From assembly GCA_028293725.1 (NCBI GenBank), contig JAQGOE010000312.1, forward strand, positions 62,001 to 126,000: a DNA stretch of 64,000 nt, in the 5' to 3' direction. This DNA is from Gammaproteobacteria bacterium (GTDB lineage Bacteria; Pseudomonadota; Gammaproteobacteria; Steroidobacterales; Steroidobacteraceae). A program made the position numbers and the translations under genes. The notes beneath the pieces were generated by a model. It had not been told where the DNA came from, made no database searches, and saw nothing but the letters and a program-made list of their open reading frames with translations. Within the stretch, counting starts at the first letter, position 1. The number at the start of each line of letters is the position of its first letter. Shown piece by piece: positions 48,322 through 60,578 of the stretch.

Positions 48322-48398
48322 GGTGGCACGGAGCGGCGCTAGGGGCCTTTCCTCATCCTAAGTGATTGAAAAAGAACGATTTCCGCTTGAGCCCAGGC

Positions 48399-49124
48399 TC
48401 ACAGCCGAAACGCTTCACCCAAGTACACCTCACGCACTTGGGGGTTGGCAAGGATTTCTTCCGCAGTTCCCGATGCAATCACCGTGCCTTGGTTGACGAT
48501 ATAGGCGCGGCTGCAGACTCCAAGGGTCTCGCGCACGTTGTGATCGGTGATGAGGACTCCGATGTCGCGATGGGTCAGTTCGCGGATGATCCGCTGAATA
48601 TCCAGGACGGAGAGGGGGTCGACACCGGCGAATGGCTCGTCAAGGAGCATGAACCGGGGGTCGGCTGCGAGAGCGCGCGCGATTTCGACGCGGCGACGTT
48701 CGCCGCCTGAAAGAGACAGTCCCATGCTCTTGCGTACTTGACCGATGCGCAGCTCTTCGAGGAGCTCTTCGAGCCGCCGCTCACGCTCGGCCCGCTCGAG
48801 GTCGGGCCGGGTCTCGAGGATGGCGAGGATGTTGTCTTCAACCGAAAGCTTTCGGAAGACGGACGCTTCCTGCGGCAGGTAGCCGAGCCCCAGTTGGGCG
48901 CGGCGGTGCATCGGCAACAAAGTGACGTCCGTGTCGCCGACGTAGATGCGGCCGGCATCGCAGGGCACCAGGCCCACCATCATGTAGAACGCCGTCGTCT
49001 TGCCGGCGCCGTTCGGCCCCAGCAGACCGACCACTTCGCCATTCGAGACTTCGATCGACAGATCCTTGACGACCTGGCGCGACTTGTAGCTTTTCGCCAG
49101 GCCGGCGGCTTTGAGGACGGCCAT
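48399..49124 (-). CDS. lptB: LPS export ABC ATPase
   Basis: LptB powers extraction of LPS from the inner membrane with LptFG. The 241-residue length equals the Escherichia coli protein when started at ATG 49124; the open frame extends upstream to 49295 through lptA. Walker A is [15 protein letters not shown] near 34-48, the signature [17 protein letters not shown] near 133-148 and Walker [13 protein letters not shown]. lptA ends two bases upstream. Confidence 0.97.
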   Translation of the reverse strand: MAVLKAAGLAKSYKSRQVVKDLSIEVSNGEVVGLLGPNGAGKTTAFYMMVGLVPCDAGRIYVGDTDVTLLPMHRRAQLGLGYLPQEASVFRKLSVEDNILAILETRPDLERAERERRLEELLEELRIGQVRKSMGLSLSGGERRRVEIARALAADPRFMLLDEPFAGVDPLSVLDIQRIIRELTHRDIGVLITDHNVRETLGVCSRAYIVNQGTVIASGTAEEILANPQVREVYLGEAFRL

Positions 49125-49125
49125 G

Positions 49126-49938
49126 CTAGCGCGGCGTCGGCGGAGTCGATTGCGACATTGGCGGCGGAGACGTCGGTGACTGTGAGGAGGGCGACTGTGA
49201 TGCGGGCGGCTGCTGCGACACCGCTGCGGCGGGAGCGCCGGTCGGCGCCGTTGGTGCCCCCGTCGTGGGCTTCGGCTTGTTAGTTCCTGCGCCATCCAGC
49301 CTAGGCGCTTCGTTAGGCGCGATCGTGACGTGCACGCGCGTGTCAGTTCCAGGGGACATCGCTGCCTCCACGTGTTCCTCGCGGAGGCTGTAAACGATCA
49401 CGGGCCCGCGGATGTCGTCGTTCTTCCCATCGGTGATCCACGCATCATTCGAGAGGCGCACGGTTCCAGCGGCTACTTCGTACACGATCTGGTTGGCGTG
49501 GCCGCGTGCGATCACGTCAGAGTCCGTGCGCTTCTGATCGAACTCTGCAGGGGCTCCGGTGGCCGTGGCCCGCTTGAGCTGGTTGTCCTCGAACTCGACC
49601 ACAGCCTCGTCGGATCGCAGGTTGCCGCGCGGATCGGCGTTGATGCGCACGTTGCCGGCGAATGTCCAGCGGCTGTTTTTGAAGTCGCGCGCGGTGGCCA
49701 GCGCCCGGTCCGCTTTGACGGTCATCTTTCCGTAGGTGATGGTGACATCCTTCAGATGCATCACCTGCGTCTTGAAGTCGGTGTCCATATAGGACGCGTC
49801 ATAGGAAATCGTTGGCGGCTCTGCTGACTGTTCAATCTTCGCCGCCGGCACGGACAATCCCGGAGCCGCTCCCAGGAACGCCAGCGTGATTGCACCGGCT
49901 TTGATTAGCGCGCGAGGGCGTGTTGAGAACAAATTCAT
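49126..49938 (-). CDS. lptA: LPS transport periplasmic protein
   Basis: LptA forms the periplasmic bridge that carries LPS to the outer membrane. This 270-residue protein has a signal peptide ([20 protein letters not shown]) and the OstA-type core ([38 protein letters not shown]). The C-terminal 55 or so residues are a Pro/Ser/Gln/Thr-rich tail, which makes it longer than the enteric protein (185). It overlaps lptC by four bases. Confidence 0.92.
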   Translation of the reverse strand: MNLFSTRPRALIKAGAITLAFLGAAPGLSVPAAKIEQSAEPPTISYDASYMDTDFKTQVMHLKDVTITYGKMTVKADRALATARDFKNSRWTFAGNVRINADPRGNLRSDEAVVEFEDNQLKRATATGAPAEFDQKRTDSDVIARGHANQIVYEVAAGTVRLSNDAWITDGKNDDIRGPVIVYSLREEHVEAAMSPGTDTRVHVTIAPNEAPRLDGAGTNKPKPTTGAPTAPTGAPAAAVSQQPPASQSPSSQSPTSPPPMSQSTPPTPR

Positions 49939-50516
49939 TTTTGCGAGCCCGGGAGGCGGTTGGGCGCTGCTATGCCACGCACCGCGGATTCTAACTGCAC
50001 GCGACCGTCGTTCAAGGTGGCGCGCATGCCTTTACCCTTGATCTCCTGTCCCGACCACGTGAGTGTAACGGGTTCCCGTGTACTCGCGATCTTGGTGTTC
50101 GTATCGAACGCCAAACGGTTGGTCACGATCTCCGCAGGTTGTAACGTTCCCTGCGGCGTGCCGTTGACGTGCACATTGCCTGACAACTCAACCGTACCGC
50201 TGTCCTGTCCGACCTGGCCTTGCTCGCCGCGTGCGGTCCACAGGGCGCCGTTCGCATCGTGAAATCCTAGTGTTGCCTGCTCGAGCTCGATGGTGTTGTC
50301 GTTCGGCTGCTGCCGGATCACCTCGGCGTCGACGGTGTAGAGCGGGTGCCCGTCAGGGCCGGTCTGCACGAGCTTGGCGTCGCGGGCCGCGTAGCCCGGC
50401 TCATGCTGCTCCTCGACGATCGTCGGCGCGGCAGTCTCGGTCTGTTGGCCGCCAAAAAAGATCGTGCCGCCAATGACCACGATGAAAACCAGGACTGCGA
50501 AGATGCGGTAGATCAT
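49935..50516 (-). CDS. lptC: LPS export inner-membrane tethered protein
   Basis: LptC passes LPS from LptBFG to LptA. The 193-residue protein has one N-terminal membrane segment (IFAVLVFIVVIGGTIFFGG) and a beta-jellyroll periplasmic domain (ELSGNVHVNGTPQGTLQPAE). It overlaps kdsC and lptA by four bases at each end, so the genes are translationally coupled. Confidence 0.92.
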   Translation of the reverse strand: MIYRIFAVLVFIVVIGGTIFFGGQQTETAAPTIVEEQHEPGYAARDAKLVQTGPDGHPLYTVDAEVIRQQPNDNTIELEQATLGFHDANGALWTARGEQGQVGQDSGTVELSGNVHVNGTPQGTLQPAEIVTNRLAFDTNTKIASTREPVTLTWSGQEIKGKGMRATLNDGRVQLESAVRGIAAPNRLPGSQK

Positions 50517-51046
50517 CGGCCGCGGGCCTTGTGGCCGGGGCGCGTCAGCCCGGGGTGCGTCAGTCCGCTATGAGTCAAAAGGTAATCACACACCTCACGC
50601 ACTGCACCATAGCCTCCGGGCAACTTCGTGACGAGATGCGCGGCGTGACGCGCTTCGGGGTGGGCATCCGCCACGGCAAACGCGAGCGCGACCTTTTGCA
50701 TCAGCGGAATGTCAGGGAGGTCATCGCCGACACACGCGCAGGCCGATGGCTCGATCTTCAGGCGCGCGCAGAGCTTATCGAGGACTGCCAGCTTATCCTT
50801 GGCACCCTGGTGGACGTGCTCCACGCCCAGCTCGTGGCAACGGACGTCGACCATCTTCGACTTGCGGCCCGAGATCACCGCAACCTCGATCCCGGCTTTC
50901 GCGACCTGTTGGATTCCCAGGCCATCGCGGACGTGGAACAGCTTGAGTGCCTCTCCGCGAGGCCCGAAGTACAGGCGACCGTCGGTCAGAACGCCATCGA
51001 CGTCCAATACCAACAGACGAATGGCGGCGGAGTGTTTTCTTTGCAT
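50513..51046 (-). CDS. kdsC: Kdo 8-phosphate phosphatase
   Basis: KdsC is a HAD-family phosphatase in the Kdo pathway. The catalytic Asp pair is in LLVLDVDGVLTDGRLYF near residues 11-27, and the later motifs are VISGRKSKM and VGDDLPDIPLM. The 177 residues end in a basic, repetitive tail (SGLTHPGLTRPGHKARGR), where enteric homologues have none of this composition. It lies between kdsD and lptC. Confidence 0.95.
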   Translation of the reverse strand: MQRKHSAAIRLLVLDVDGVLTDGRLYFGPRGEALKLFHVRDGLGIQQVAKAGIEVAVISGRKSKMVDVRCHELGVEHVHQGAKDKLAVLDKLCARLKIEPSACACVGDDLPDIPLMQKVALAFAVADAHPEARHAAHLVTKLPGGYGAVREVCDYLLTHSGLTHPGLTRPGHKARGR

Positions 51047-51070
51047 GAGCGGCGGCGTGTTCGTCGAGGC

Positions 51071-52069
51071 CTAGACGACGCCGGCGCGAAACAGATCGTG
51101 CACGTTCAGCGCGCCAACGAGGCGGCCGTGTTCGTCGGTGACCGGCAGGGCCGTGATCCGGTAGACCTCCATCAGGTGCACGGCCTCCGCGGCCAGTTCC
51201 CGCGGACCGATGGTCTTGCAGTTTGGCGTCATCACCTCGCTCATCAGCGTCGAGTGCACATCCAACTGCTTGTCGAAGGTGCGTCGTAGATCCCCGTCCG
51301 TGAACACTCCGAGGACGCGGTCCTCCGGGCTCACGATCACGGTCATCCCGAGGCCCTTGCGTGACATCTCGAGCAGGCCGTCACGCAGCTTCTCGCCGGG
51401 TGAGGTCTTCGGGATCTCGGCGCCGCTTCGCATCAAGTCCTCAACGTGCAGCAAGAGCTGCCGCCCTAGGCTGCCGCCCGGGTGGGAGCGGGCAAAGTCC
51501 TGCTTCGTGAAGCCACGCGCCTCGAGCAGCGTGACGGCTAGTGCATCGCCCATCGCGAGCGTCGCAGTCGTGCTCGCTGTCGGCGCCAGGTTCAATGGGC
51601 AGGCCTCTTCGGCCACGCTTACGTCCAGCGTGACGTTTGCCGCGCGCCCCAGCGTCGAGTCCGTTTTTCCGGCCATGACAATGAGGGGTACCGCGAGCCG
51701 CTTCAGATGCGGCAGCAGCATGACCAGTTCGAGGGTTTCGCCCGAATTCGACAGTGCCAACACGACGTCCGTGCGGGTGATCATCCCCAGGTCGCCATGA
51801 CCCGCTTCCGCCGGGTGGAGGAAGAAAGCGGGCGTCCCGGTGCTGGCCAGGGTGGCCGCGATTTTCCGTGCGACGTGGCCGGATTTTCCCATACCGGTCA
51901 CCACAACCCGACCCTTGCAACCCAGGCATAGCCGGCAGGCCTCGACAAACCTGGCGTCGATCCGCGACACCAACCCCTCGACCGCACGGGCCTCGATGCC
52001 CAGGGCACGCCGTCCCGAGGTCAGGAGCGGCTCGGTATCGTCGGGGGGTGGGTTGGCGGCTATGTTCAT
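51071..52069 (-). CDS. kdsD: D-arabinose 5-phosphate isomerase
   Basis: KdsD makes arabinose 5-phosphate, the first precursor of Kdo. The 332-residue protein has an N-terminal SIS domain (VVTGMGKSGHVARKIAATLA; LALSNSGETLELVMLLPHL) and two C-terminal CBS domains (about 205-330). It opens the minus-strand unit kdsD-kdsC-lptC-lptA-lptB, followed by rpoN, hpf and rapZ. Confidence 0.96.
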   Translation of the reverse strand: MNIAANPPPDDTEPLLTSGRRALGIEARAVEGLVSRIDARFVEACRLCLGCKGRVVVTGMGKSGHVARKIAATLASTGTPAFFLHPAEAGHGDLGMITRTDVVLALSNSGETLELVMLLPHLKRLAVPLIVMAGKTDSTLGRAANVTLDVSVAEEACPLNLAPTASTTATLAMGDALAVTLLEARGFTKQDFARSHPGGSLGRQLLLHVEDLMRSGAEIPKTSPGEKLRDGLLEMSRKGLGMTVIVSPEDRVLGVFTDGDLRRTFDKQLDVHSTLMSEVMTPNCKTIGPRELAAEAVHLMEVYRITALPVTDEHGRLVGALNVHDLFRAGVV

Positions 52070-52225
52070 GGGGTACGGGCGCTTAACGAGACAGCATGGA
52101 GGCGATTGAATTCCTTAACCATCCTCAATTATAGGCGCGACCGTCTCCCCCGGTATCTGCCTGACGGGGTACAAGGCCGCTTCAAGGCCTGCAGGGCCGT
52201 CACTTACCGATTAATATCCTCGCGC

Positions 52226-53723
<1,498 letters not shown>

Positions 53724-53839
53724 CTTATTTATTGGCTGAGAGACGCCCGAGGCGCGCAGCCTTGCGGCGCTTTCAGACGCAAATGTGATGTCGTGTCGGC
53801 ACGCTGCGTGCTTGCCACCAGGTTCAGCCAGGAGAACGT

Positions 53840-54838
53840 ATGCGTATTGGGATGATCGGACTCGGGCGCATGGGCGCCAACATGGTGCGTCGGCTCATCA
53901 AGGGTGGCCACGAATGCGTCGTCTATGATCGCTCGGCCGATGCAGTAAAGGCGTCAGTAGGGCAGGGTGCGAAGGGAGCGAGCTCGCTCGCCGAGCTCGT
54001 GGCTGGCCTCAGCGCACCGCGCGCCGTTTGGATCATGGTGCCCGCCGGGATCGTCGACTCCGTCATTGCGGAGCTGCGGCCCCTGATGAAGAAGGACGAC
54101 ATTCTCATCGACGGCGGCAACTCGCACTATCACGAGGACATCCGCCGCTCGAAAAAACTGCGCGCGGAAGCCGGTATTCACTATGTGGATGTTGGCACCA
54201 GCGGCGGTGTGCTCGGCTTCGAGGACGGCTACTGCCTGATGATCGGCGGCGACGCCAGCGCGTTCAAAACCCTCGAGCCGATTTTCGCCACCCTGGCCCC
54301 CGGCAACCAGATGCCGAAAGCGGGTCAGACCGCGGCCCAGATGGGCTATATCCACTGCGGCGCCTCCGGCGCCGGCCATTTCGTGAAGATGGTCCACAAC
54401 GGCATCGAGTACGGTCTCATGGCCGCCTATGCGGAGGGACTCAACATCCTGAAGCACGCCGACGCGGGCCTGCAGAAAGGCGAGACGGATGCCGAGACTG
54501 CTCCGCTCAACAATCCCGAGTTGTACCAGTACCAGCTCGATATCGGTGCGATCACCGAAGTCTGGCGCCACGGCAGTATCATCTCCTCGCGCCTGTTGGA
54601 TCTCACGGCGCAGGCGTTGGTCGCGGACCCGCAGCTGGGGCAGTTCGGCGGCCGCGTGTCCGATTCCGGGGAAGGCCGCTGGACGGTGCAGGCCGCGATC
54701 GAAGTGGGCGTGCCGGCCAATGTGTTGAGTGCGGCGTTGTACTCGCGGTTCGATTCGCAAGGACGGGCGGAATACGCCGACAAGCTGTTGTCGGCGATGC
54801 GGCTCGGCTTTGGCGGACACCTCGAGAAGAAGTCATGA
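53840..54838 (+). CDS. gnd: 6-phosphogluconate dehydrogenase, short NAD-type form
   Basis: This 332-residue enzyme is the short form of 6-phosphogluconate dehydrogenase (GntZ/GndA-like), not the 470-residue enteric form. The nucleotide motif [15 protein letters not shown] is followed by VVYDRSAD, where Asp suggests preference for NAD over NADP. The substrate motif [19 protein letters not shown] and [16 protein letters not shown] are present. An AGGAG site precedes it. zwf follows with an ATGA overlap. Confidence 0.93.
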   Translation: MRIGMIGLGRMGANMVRRLIKGGHECVVYDRSADAVKASVGQGAKGASSLAELVAGLSAPRAVWIMVPAGIVDSVIAELRPLMKKDDILIDGGNSHYHEDIRRSKKLRAEAGIHYVDVGTSGGVLGFEDGYCLMIGGDASAFKTLEPIFATLAPGNQMPKAGQTAAQMGYIHCGASGAGHFVKMVHNGIEYGLMAAYAEGLNILKHADAGLQKGETDAETAPLNNPELYQYQLDIGAITEVWRHGSIISSRLLDLTAQALVADPQLGQFGGRVSDSGEGRWTVQAAIEVGVPANVLSAALYSRFDSQGRAEYADKLLSAMRLGFGGHLEKKS

Positions 54839-56268
54839 CCGAGCGCCGGGACTCCGACGCGATCGTGTTGTTCGGAGCGAGCGGCGATCTGTGTTACCGC
54901 AAGATCTACCCGTCGTTATATGACCTCGTGAAACGAGGCCTCCTGACGGTGCCCGTGATCGGCGTGGCACGGGCCGGATGGAAACAGGAAGAGTTCGTCG
55001 CGCACGTGCGCAAGAGCATGGAGGAGTTCGTGCCGAAGCGCACCGAGGAAGTGGTCGCGCGCTTCCTCGGCCTGCTCAAATATGTGGACGGCGACTATAG
55101 CCAGCGCTCCACGTTCGACGCCCTGCGCAAGACGCTGGGCGACGCGCAACGTCCGCTGAACTACCTCGCGATTCCGCCAAGTGTTTTTCCGGTGGTCATT
55201 GAGCACCTCGGTAACACGATGTCCGCGGGGATGCGGGTGGTGATCGAGAAGCCCTTCGGGCGGGACCTGAAGTCCGCGGAATCGCTCAACCAGATCCTCC
55301 TCAAACGCTTTCCCGAGTCGAGCATCTTTCGGATCGACCACTACCTCGGCAAGGAGGCGGTGCAGGGTCTGTTGTATTTCCGCTTTGCCAACTCGTTCCT
55401 CGAGCCCGTCTGGAATCGCAACTACGTCGCCAGCGTGCAGATCACGATGGCCGAGAAGATGGGCATGAATGGTCGCGGCAAGTTTTACGAGGAAGCCGGC
55501 GCCATCCGCGATGTCATGCAGAATCACCTGCTGCAGATTCTCGCCTTCCTGACACTCGAGCCGCCGGTGAACCGGGGTGGCGAGGCGCTGCGCGACGAGA
55601 AGGTGAAGGTGTTGAAGTCCATCCGTCCGTTGCGGCCGGAGAATGTCGTTCGTGGGCAATTCCGCGGCTACCGCCAGGAGAAGGGTGTCGCACCGGACTC
55701 GAAGGTGGAGACGTTCGCCGCCATGCACCTGGAGGTCGACTCGTGGCGCTGGGCCGGCGTGCCGTTCTACATGCGTGCTGGCAAGAATCTTCCAGTGACC
55801 GCGACCGAGGTCGTCGTCGACCTGCGGCCGCCGCCCACCCACGTGTTTGGCGATCTCGGTCCCGAGCAACCCAACTACCTGCGTTTCCGCGTGAGTCCCG
55901 ACATCGCGATCGCGCTCGGAGCCCATGCGAAAAAGGTCGGGCCCCACATGCAGGGGCGCGAGGTGGAGTTGTTCGTGTCACAACAGCAGGCCGACGAGAT
56001 GGATGCCTACGCGCGGCTCATCAGTGAAGCGCTCATCGGCGATACGTCACATTTCGCGCGGCAGGACGAGGTGGAAGCCGCCTGGGCGATCATCGATCCG
56101 GCCCTGGGACTCGACACGCGGCCGTACGAGTACACGCCGGGGACCTGGGGTCCGGCCGAGGCGGACCAACTCATCAGCGGTCCCTGCAGCTGGCACAACC
56201 CCGGCAGTGACGCGCACAACTGGACGCGCGCCTGCGCGCCGTTGGAAATGACGAGGTTTGCTCCTTAA
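54835..56268 (+). CDS. zwf: Glucose-6-phosphate dehydrogenase
   Basis: This 477-residue protein oxidises glucose 6-phosphate. The nucleotide motif [19 protein letters not shown] is at the N-terminus and the active-site [12 protein letters not shown] near 165. An open frame reaches upstream to 54028 through gnd, but the ATG overlapping the gnd stop is the evident start. No 6-phosphogluconolactonase lies between or beside the two genes. Its stop overlaps the end of the convergent protease gene by four bases. Confidence 0.94.
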   Translation: MTERRDSDAIVLFGASGDLCYRKIYPSLYDLVKRGLLTVPVIGVARAGWKQEEFVAHVRKSMEEFVPKRTEEVVARFLGLLKYVDGDYSQRSTFDALRKTLGDAQRPLNYLAIPPSVFPVVIEHLGNTMSAGMRVVIEKPFGRDLKSAESLNQILLKRFPESSIFRIDHYLGKEAVQGLLYFRFANSFLEPVWNRNYVASVQITMAEKMGMNGRGKFYEEAGAIRDVMQNHLLQILAFLTLEPPVNRGGEALRDEKVKVLKSIRPLRPENVVRGQFRGYRQEKGVAPDSKVETFAAMHLEVDSWRWAGVPFYMRAGKNLPVTATEVVVDLRPPPTHVFGDLGPEQPNYLRFRVSPDIAIALGAHAKKVGPHMQGREVELFVSQQQADEMDAYARLISEALIGDTSHFARQDEVEAAWAIIDPALGLDTRPYEYTPGTWGPAEADQLISGPCSWHNPGSDAHNWTRACAPLEMTRFAP

Positions 56269-57407
56269 CTCGTCCGCGGCCGCTCGCTCACGTGCGCTTT
56301 CATCTCGAGCGTGCGGCGGCCGCGCAGGACCTTGATGGCGAGCACCGAGCCCGGTTTTTCGATGGCGATGCGGGCGAGGGCGTCCTGGGCGCTGTGTAGT
56401 GTCACTCCGCCGATGGCGATCACGAGATCGCCGGGTTGCAGGCCGGCTTCCTGGCCGGGGCTGCCGACATACAAGTTGGCGATCACCACGCCGCCCTGCG
56501 CGAGGCCGAGTTGGGCCGCCTGCTCGTCGGAGACGTCTTCGGGGACGATCCCGATCCAACCGCGGATGACCCGCCCGTTGGCGATGATGTCGCTCAGAAC
56601 GCCGCGCACCATGTTCACCGGAATCGCAAACCCGATGCCCTCGACCCCGAGGTTCTTCGCGACGATTGCTGTATTGATGCCGATGAGCGCTCCGCTCGAG
56701 TCGACGAGCGCCCCGCCGGAGTTGCCGAAGTTGATCGGCGCGTCGGTCTGGATGAAATCCTCCAGGGGCGCGATTCCGAGCTGCTGCCGGCTGGTGGCGC
56801 TCACGATGCCGTGCGTCACAGTATGCGACAGGCCGATGGGGTTGCCGATGGCGAGCACGACGTCACCGACCCTGAGTTGATCGGAGCGGCCGAATGTCGC
56901 CACGGGGAGAGGGCTGAGATCGATCTTCAAGACCGCAAGATCCGTGTCGGGATCGCGGCCCACGATATGAGCGTCGGCGACCCGGCCGTCCTCGAGCTCC
57001 ACCCGCACCGTTTCGGCGTTGGCTATGACGTGATGATTGGTGACGATGTGGCCGCTCTCGTCCACGATCACCCCGGAACCCAGGCTCCGCTCGATTCGCG
57101 GCCGATAACGGGGCAGGATATTTCCGAACAACTCGCCCAGCGGCGAAGGTACAACCCGATCCCGCACCAAGCGGGCCGTGTAGATGTTCACCACCGAGGG
57201 CGCCGCGCGGTCAACGGCGGCGGAATACGTCACACGCGCCGGCGCCGGCAGGGCCGGGGATGACACGGCGGGCATGATGGGGAGGACCGTGGCACCCCCC
57301 CGCCGGATGAGGTCGGGACGCACCGCCACTATGACGAAGGCGAGGGCCAAACCTCCCACGATCGATCCGACCACGAACGTAAGTCCGCGACCCAAGCGCT
57401 CCAGCAT
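56265..57407 (-). CDS. DegS/AlgW-like membrane-anchored serine protease
   Basis: This 380-residue S1C trypsin-like protease has an N-terminal membrane anchor (about 9-28), then the triad: His in [10 protein letters not shown], Asp in [10 protein letters not shown] and Ser in [11 protein letters not shown] near residue 230, and one PDZ domain (about 285-370). One PDZ and an anchor fit DegS/AlgW, the stress sensor that starts cleavage of an anti-sigma factor, more than the two-PDZ DegP. No anti-sigma or rpoE gene is nearby. Confidence 0.9.
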   Translation of the reverse strand: MLERLGRGLTFVVGSIVGGLALAFVIVAVRPDLIRRGGATVLPIMPAVSSPALPAPARVTYSAAVDRAAPSVVNIYTARLVRDRVVPSPLGELFGNILPRYRPRIERSLGSGVIVDESGHIVTNHHVIANAETVRVELEDGRVADAHIVGRDPDTDLAVLKIDLSPLPVATFGRSDQLRVGDVVLAIGNPIGLSHTVTHGIVSATSRQQLGIAPLEDFIQTDAPINFGNSGGALVDSSGALIGINTAIVAKNLGVEGIGFAIPVNMVRGVLSDIIANGRVIRGWIGIVPEDVSDEQAAQLGLAQGGVVIANLYVGSPGQEAGLQPGDLVIAIGGVTLHSAQDALARIAIEKPGSVLAIKVLRGRRTLEMKAHVSERPRTS

Positions 57408-57497
57408 CGTTCAACTCCGCAGATTTCCGTGCATTCGTCAAGCCGCCTCAGGACCATGAAGGTTCCTTGCTTGCACGGATGGTGATGATCGTTTGTG

Positions 57498-57503
57498 TAT
57501 AAT
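57498..57503 (+). promoter_or_regulatory. Candidate -10 element of petABC
   Basis: A perfect TATAAT lies about 140 bases before petA, in the gap after the protease gene start. No well-spaced -35 is present (TTGCAC at 57471 is 21 bases away), so the call is tentative. Confidence 0.3.
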
Positions 57504-57644
57504 GCGCCGCCCCCCGCAAGCCGGAAACTGCACAGCACCGGAAGCTGTTTCGCCCGCACGTGTGAGTGCATGGCGTGCTTGAGGCTGGCGGTGTGCTTGA
57601 TTGGGGTGTGGCGGATTTGAGTGTGAAAGCGGGAGAGCCGTTCG

Positions 57645-58262
57645 ATGGCGGATAACGTGGTCGCCGACCAGGCAGTCGACCTGAGTCGACGCAAGTTTCT
57701 GACGAATGCCACCATAGTCACAGGGGCTGTGGGTGCGGTGTTCGTGGCCGTGCCGTTCGTGGAGTCCTGGACTCCGTCGGAGCGGGCTCGCGCGCTGGGC
57801 GCGCCGACCGAGCTCGATGTGTCGAAGATCGATCCGGGCCAGATGACCATCGTCACGTGGCGGCGGCAGCCGATTTATGTGGTACGGCGCACGCCGGAGA
57901 TGGTGCAGCACCTCCAAGGCCACGACGGGGATCTGAAGGATCCAACGTCGAAGGACTCCGACCAGCCGGATTATGCCAAGAACGTCCTGCGGGCCCGCAA
58001 GGCCGAATACCTCGTCCTGATCGGGACCTGCACCCACCTGGGTTGCCTGCCGAAGCAACGCTTCGAGGCGGGGATGCCCGAGATGGGACCCACCTGGCCG
58101 GGCGGCTTTTTCTGCCCCTGCCACGGCTCGCGATTCGATCTCGCCGGCCGCGTATTCAATGGCTCGCCCGCGTCCGTGAACCTGCGTGTGCCGCCGTACC
58201 AGTATCCGAATGAGAAGACGCTGCGTGTCGGCGCTGACGAGAACGAGAAGGGAGCCGCCTGA
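57645..58262 (+). CDS. petA: Cytochrome bc1 Rieske iron-sulfur subunit
   Basis: The Rieske subunit takes electrons from ubiquinol. The 205-residue protein has a twin-arginine-like leader (LSRRKFLTNATIVTGAVG), one membrane segment, and the cluster motifs CTHLGCL near residue 128 and CPCHGSRFD near 156. It overlaps petB by one base (TGATG). Confidence 0.96.
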   Translation: MADNVVADQAVDLSRRKFLTNATIVTGAVGAVFVAVPFVESWTPSERARALGAPTELDVSKIDPGQMTIVTWRRQPIYVVRRTPEMVQHLQGHDGDLKDPTSKDSDQPDYAKNVLRARKAEYLVLIGTCTHLGCLPKQRFEAGMPEMGPTWPGGFFCPCHGSRFDLAGRVFNGSPASVNLRVPPYQYPNEKTLRVGADENEKGAA

Positions 58263-59527
58263 TGGCCGCGACACAAGAATCACCGGGCGCGCAGCCTGAG
58301 AAAAAAGGATTCCTGGGCTGGCTCAACAAGCGCCTGCCCGTCGATGAGTTCGTCAAGACGCAGTTGACGGGCTACTACGCGCCGAAGAACTTCAACATCT
58401 GGTACTTCTTCGGCTCGTTGGCATTGCTGGTGTTGGTGATGCAGTTGGTCACCGGCATCTTCCTCACAATGTTTTACAAGCCGGGCGAGCTCACCTCGTT
58501 CGACTCCGTCGAATACATCATGCGTGAGGTGGATTCGGGGTGGCTCATCCGCTACCTGCATTCCACCGGGGCGTCGGCGTTTTTCATCGTCGTCTACCTG
58601 CACATGTTCCGGGCGCTTCTGTACGGATCGTACAAGCCGCCTCGCGAGCTGCTGTGGATCTTCGGCATGCTCGTGTACCTCGCCCTCATGGCCGAGGCCT
58701 TCATGGGCTATGTGCTGCCCTGGGGAAATATGTCCTTCTGGGGCGCGCAGGTGATCGTGAATCTGTTCGGCACCATTCCGGCGATCGGGCCGCCGCTCGT
58801 GGAGTGGATCCGCGGCGACTACGGCATCGCGGATGCGACTCTGAACCGATTCTTCGCGCTGCATGTCGTGGCGATTCCGCTGGGGCTGCTGCTGCTGGTG
58901 GTGTTGCATCTCGTCGCCCTGCGCCAGACCGGGTCGAACAATCCCGACGGCGTTGAAATCAAGAAAAACCTCGGGCCCGACGGTCACCCGGTCGACGGCA
59001 TTCCCTTCCACCCGTACTACACGGTGAAGGACATTTTCGGCGTTGGGGTGTTCTTCATCCTGTTCACGATCGTTGTGTTCTTTGTGCCGACTTTCGGGGG
59101 TTTGTTCCTCGAAGGGCCGAATTTCGATCCGGCCAACCCGATGTCGACCCCGGAGCACATCGCGCCGGTGTGGTACTTCACCCCTTACTACGCGATCTTG
59201 CGCGCCGTGCCGGATCAGCGAATGGGCGCCCTGCTGATGGGACTGTCGGTGGTGTTGTTCCTGTTCCTGCCGTGGCTGGATCGTTCGCCGGTGAAGTCCA
59301 TGCGCTATCGCGGACCGATCTCGCGGGCCATGCTGGCGCTGTTCGTGGTGTCGTTCATCGCGCTCGGCTACCTCGGATTGGAGCCCCCGTCAGGCCTCTA
59401 CACGGTGCTCGCCCGCATCTTCGCGGTGATTTATTTCGCGTTCTTCCTCGGTATGCCGTTCTACTCGCGTGCGAGTTTCGATAAGACGAAGCCGGTTCCT
59501 GACAGAGTGCTGTTCAATGCACATTAA
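58262..59527 (+). CDS. petB: Cytochrome b of the bc1 complex
   Basis: This 421-residue subunit holds the two b haems and the quinone sites. About eight membrane segments, the haem His motifs (RYLHSTGASAFFIVVYLHM and LNRFFALHVVAIPLGLLLLV) and the PEW-like PVWYFTPYYAI stretch are visible. It overlaps petC by eleven bases in another frame. Confidence 0.96.
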   Translation: MAATQESPGAQPEKKGFLGWLNKRLPVDEFVKTQLTGYYAPKNFNIWYFFGSLALLVLVMQLVTGIFLTMFYKPGELTSFDSVEYIMREVDSGWLIRYLHSTGASAFFIVVYLHMFRALLYGSYKPPRELLWIFGMLVYLALMAEAFMGYVLPWGNMSFWGAQVIVNLFGTIPAIGPPLVEWIRGDYGIADATLNRFFALHVVAIPLGLLLLVVLHLVALRQTGSNNPDGVEIKKNLGPDGHPVDGIPFHPYYTVKDIFGVGVFFILFTIVVFFVPTFGGLFLEGPNFDPANPMSTPEHIAPVWYFTPYYAILRAVPDQRMGALLMGLSVVLFLFLPWLDRSPVKSMRYRGPISRAMLALFVVSFIALGYLGLEPPSGLYTVLARIFAVIYFAFFLGMPFYSRASFDKTKPVPDRVLFNAH

Positions 59528-60332
59528 GACAATGCGCACTAAGACGCGTGCCCTGGGTTTGGGGCGCATCCTGGTAGTAGCGGTTGCTCTTCTGGGCAGC
59601 GCGGCCTACGCGGCCGAAGAAGAGAAGGGCGGGGGCCTCGGCTCCGAGTGGGCGACATCCCGCGCGAACACCGATGTTGATAACAAGGCGTCTCTGCAGA
59701 GGGGCGCGCGCAACTTCGCCAACTACTGTCTCGGCTGTCACTCGCTGAAGTACGAGCGCTGGTCGCGGCTGGCGAAGGACCTGGACATCCCCGAGGATCT
59801 GCTCCAAAAGGACATCATGCCCCCGGGCGACAAGCCCGCGCAGTACGTCCTGACGAGCATGCCCGCCGCGGATGCCGAGGCTTGGTTCGGTAAGACTCCG
59901 CCGGACCTGTCGCTGATCGCGCGGTCTCGCGGCACGAACTACATCTACCAGATATTCACGACCTACTACGTCGATCCGACGCGGCCGACCGGCGCGAACA
60001 ATCTCCGGTTGCCTGCGATCGCGATGCCCGCCGTGCTGTCGGAGCTGGAGGGCCTGAAGCGTCCCGTATACAAGAACGTCGAGACGCGCGGTCCGGATGG
60101 TAAGGTCAGCACCGAGCAGGTCTTCGATCATTTCGAGATGATTGCGCCTGGCCGGCTGAGCACAGCGGAATACGAAGCCTTTGTACGGGACACGGTGAAT
60201 TTCCTGGACTATGTGGGTGAGCCCACCCAGTCGGCGCGGCGCTCGCTCGGGATCTGGGTGGTGCTGTTCCTGCTCGTGTTCACCTGGCTCGCCTGGCTGA
60301 TGAAGAAGGAATTCTGGAAGGACGTGCACTGA
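59517..60332 (+). CDS. petC: Cytochrome c1 of the bc1 complex
   Basis: This 271-residue c1 protein has a signal peptide (LGRILVVAVALLGSAAYA), one haem-binding CLGCH motif near residues 70-74, a possible axial Met region, and a C-terminal membrane anchor (GIWVVLFLLVFTWLAWLMKK). ATG 59517 is preferred; ATG 59532 is an alternative. The conserved order petABC-sspAB continues downstream. Confidence 0.95.
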   Translation: MHIKTMRTKTRALGLGRILVVAVALLGSAAYAAEEEKGGGLGSEWATSRANTDVDNKASLQRGARNFANYCLGCHSLKYERWSRLAKDLDIPEDLLQKDIMPPGDKPAQYVLTSMPAADAEAWFGKTPPDLSLIARSRGTNYIYQIFTTYYVDPTRPTGANNLRLPAIAMPAVLSELEGLKRPVYKNVETRGPDGKVSTEQVFDHFEMIAPGRLSTAEYEAFVRDTVNFLDYVGEPTQSARRSLGIWVVLFLLVFTWLAWLMKKEFWKDVH

Positions 60333-60578
60333 CCCGTCCGGCGGGGTGACACAGGCTGGATTTTGTGGCCCCCGACCGGTCGCGGGGGTGCCAAAGCGTG
60401 ACGTGTGGAATTGAGCGCCACGGGTACCGGTGTATGCTCGACTAGGTGGGCTCACGCCTCAAGGTTCAGGCTCGTTACGCGCGCGGTGCGCGCTCACGAG
60501 CGGCAGAGGAAGAGTCAGACGCCCTCAGGTGGGGTGATTTCGCGGGAGAGCGAGAAGTTGTCGAGCAGACGATCCATC

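Noticed and set aside
54028..56268. A 746-codon frame suggesting a Gnd-Zwf fusion
   Set aside because: The first part is an out-of-frame reading of gnd; zwf starts at the ATGA overlap.
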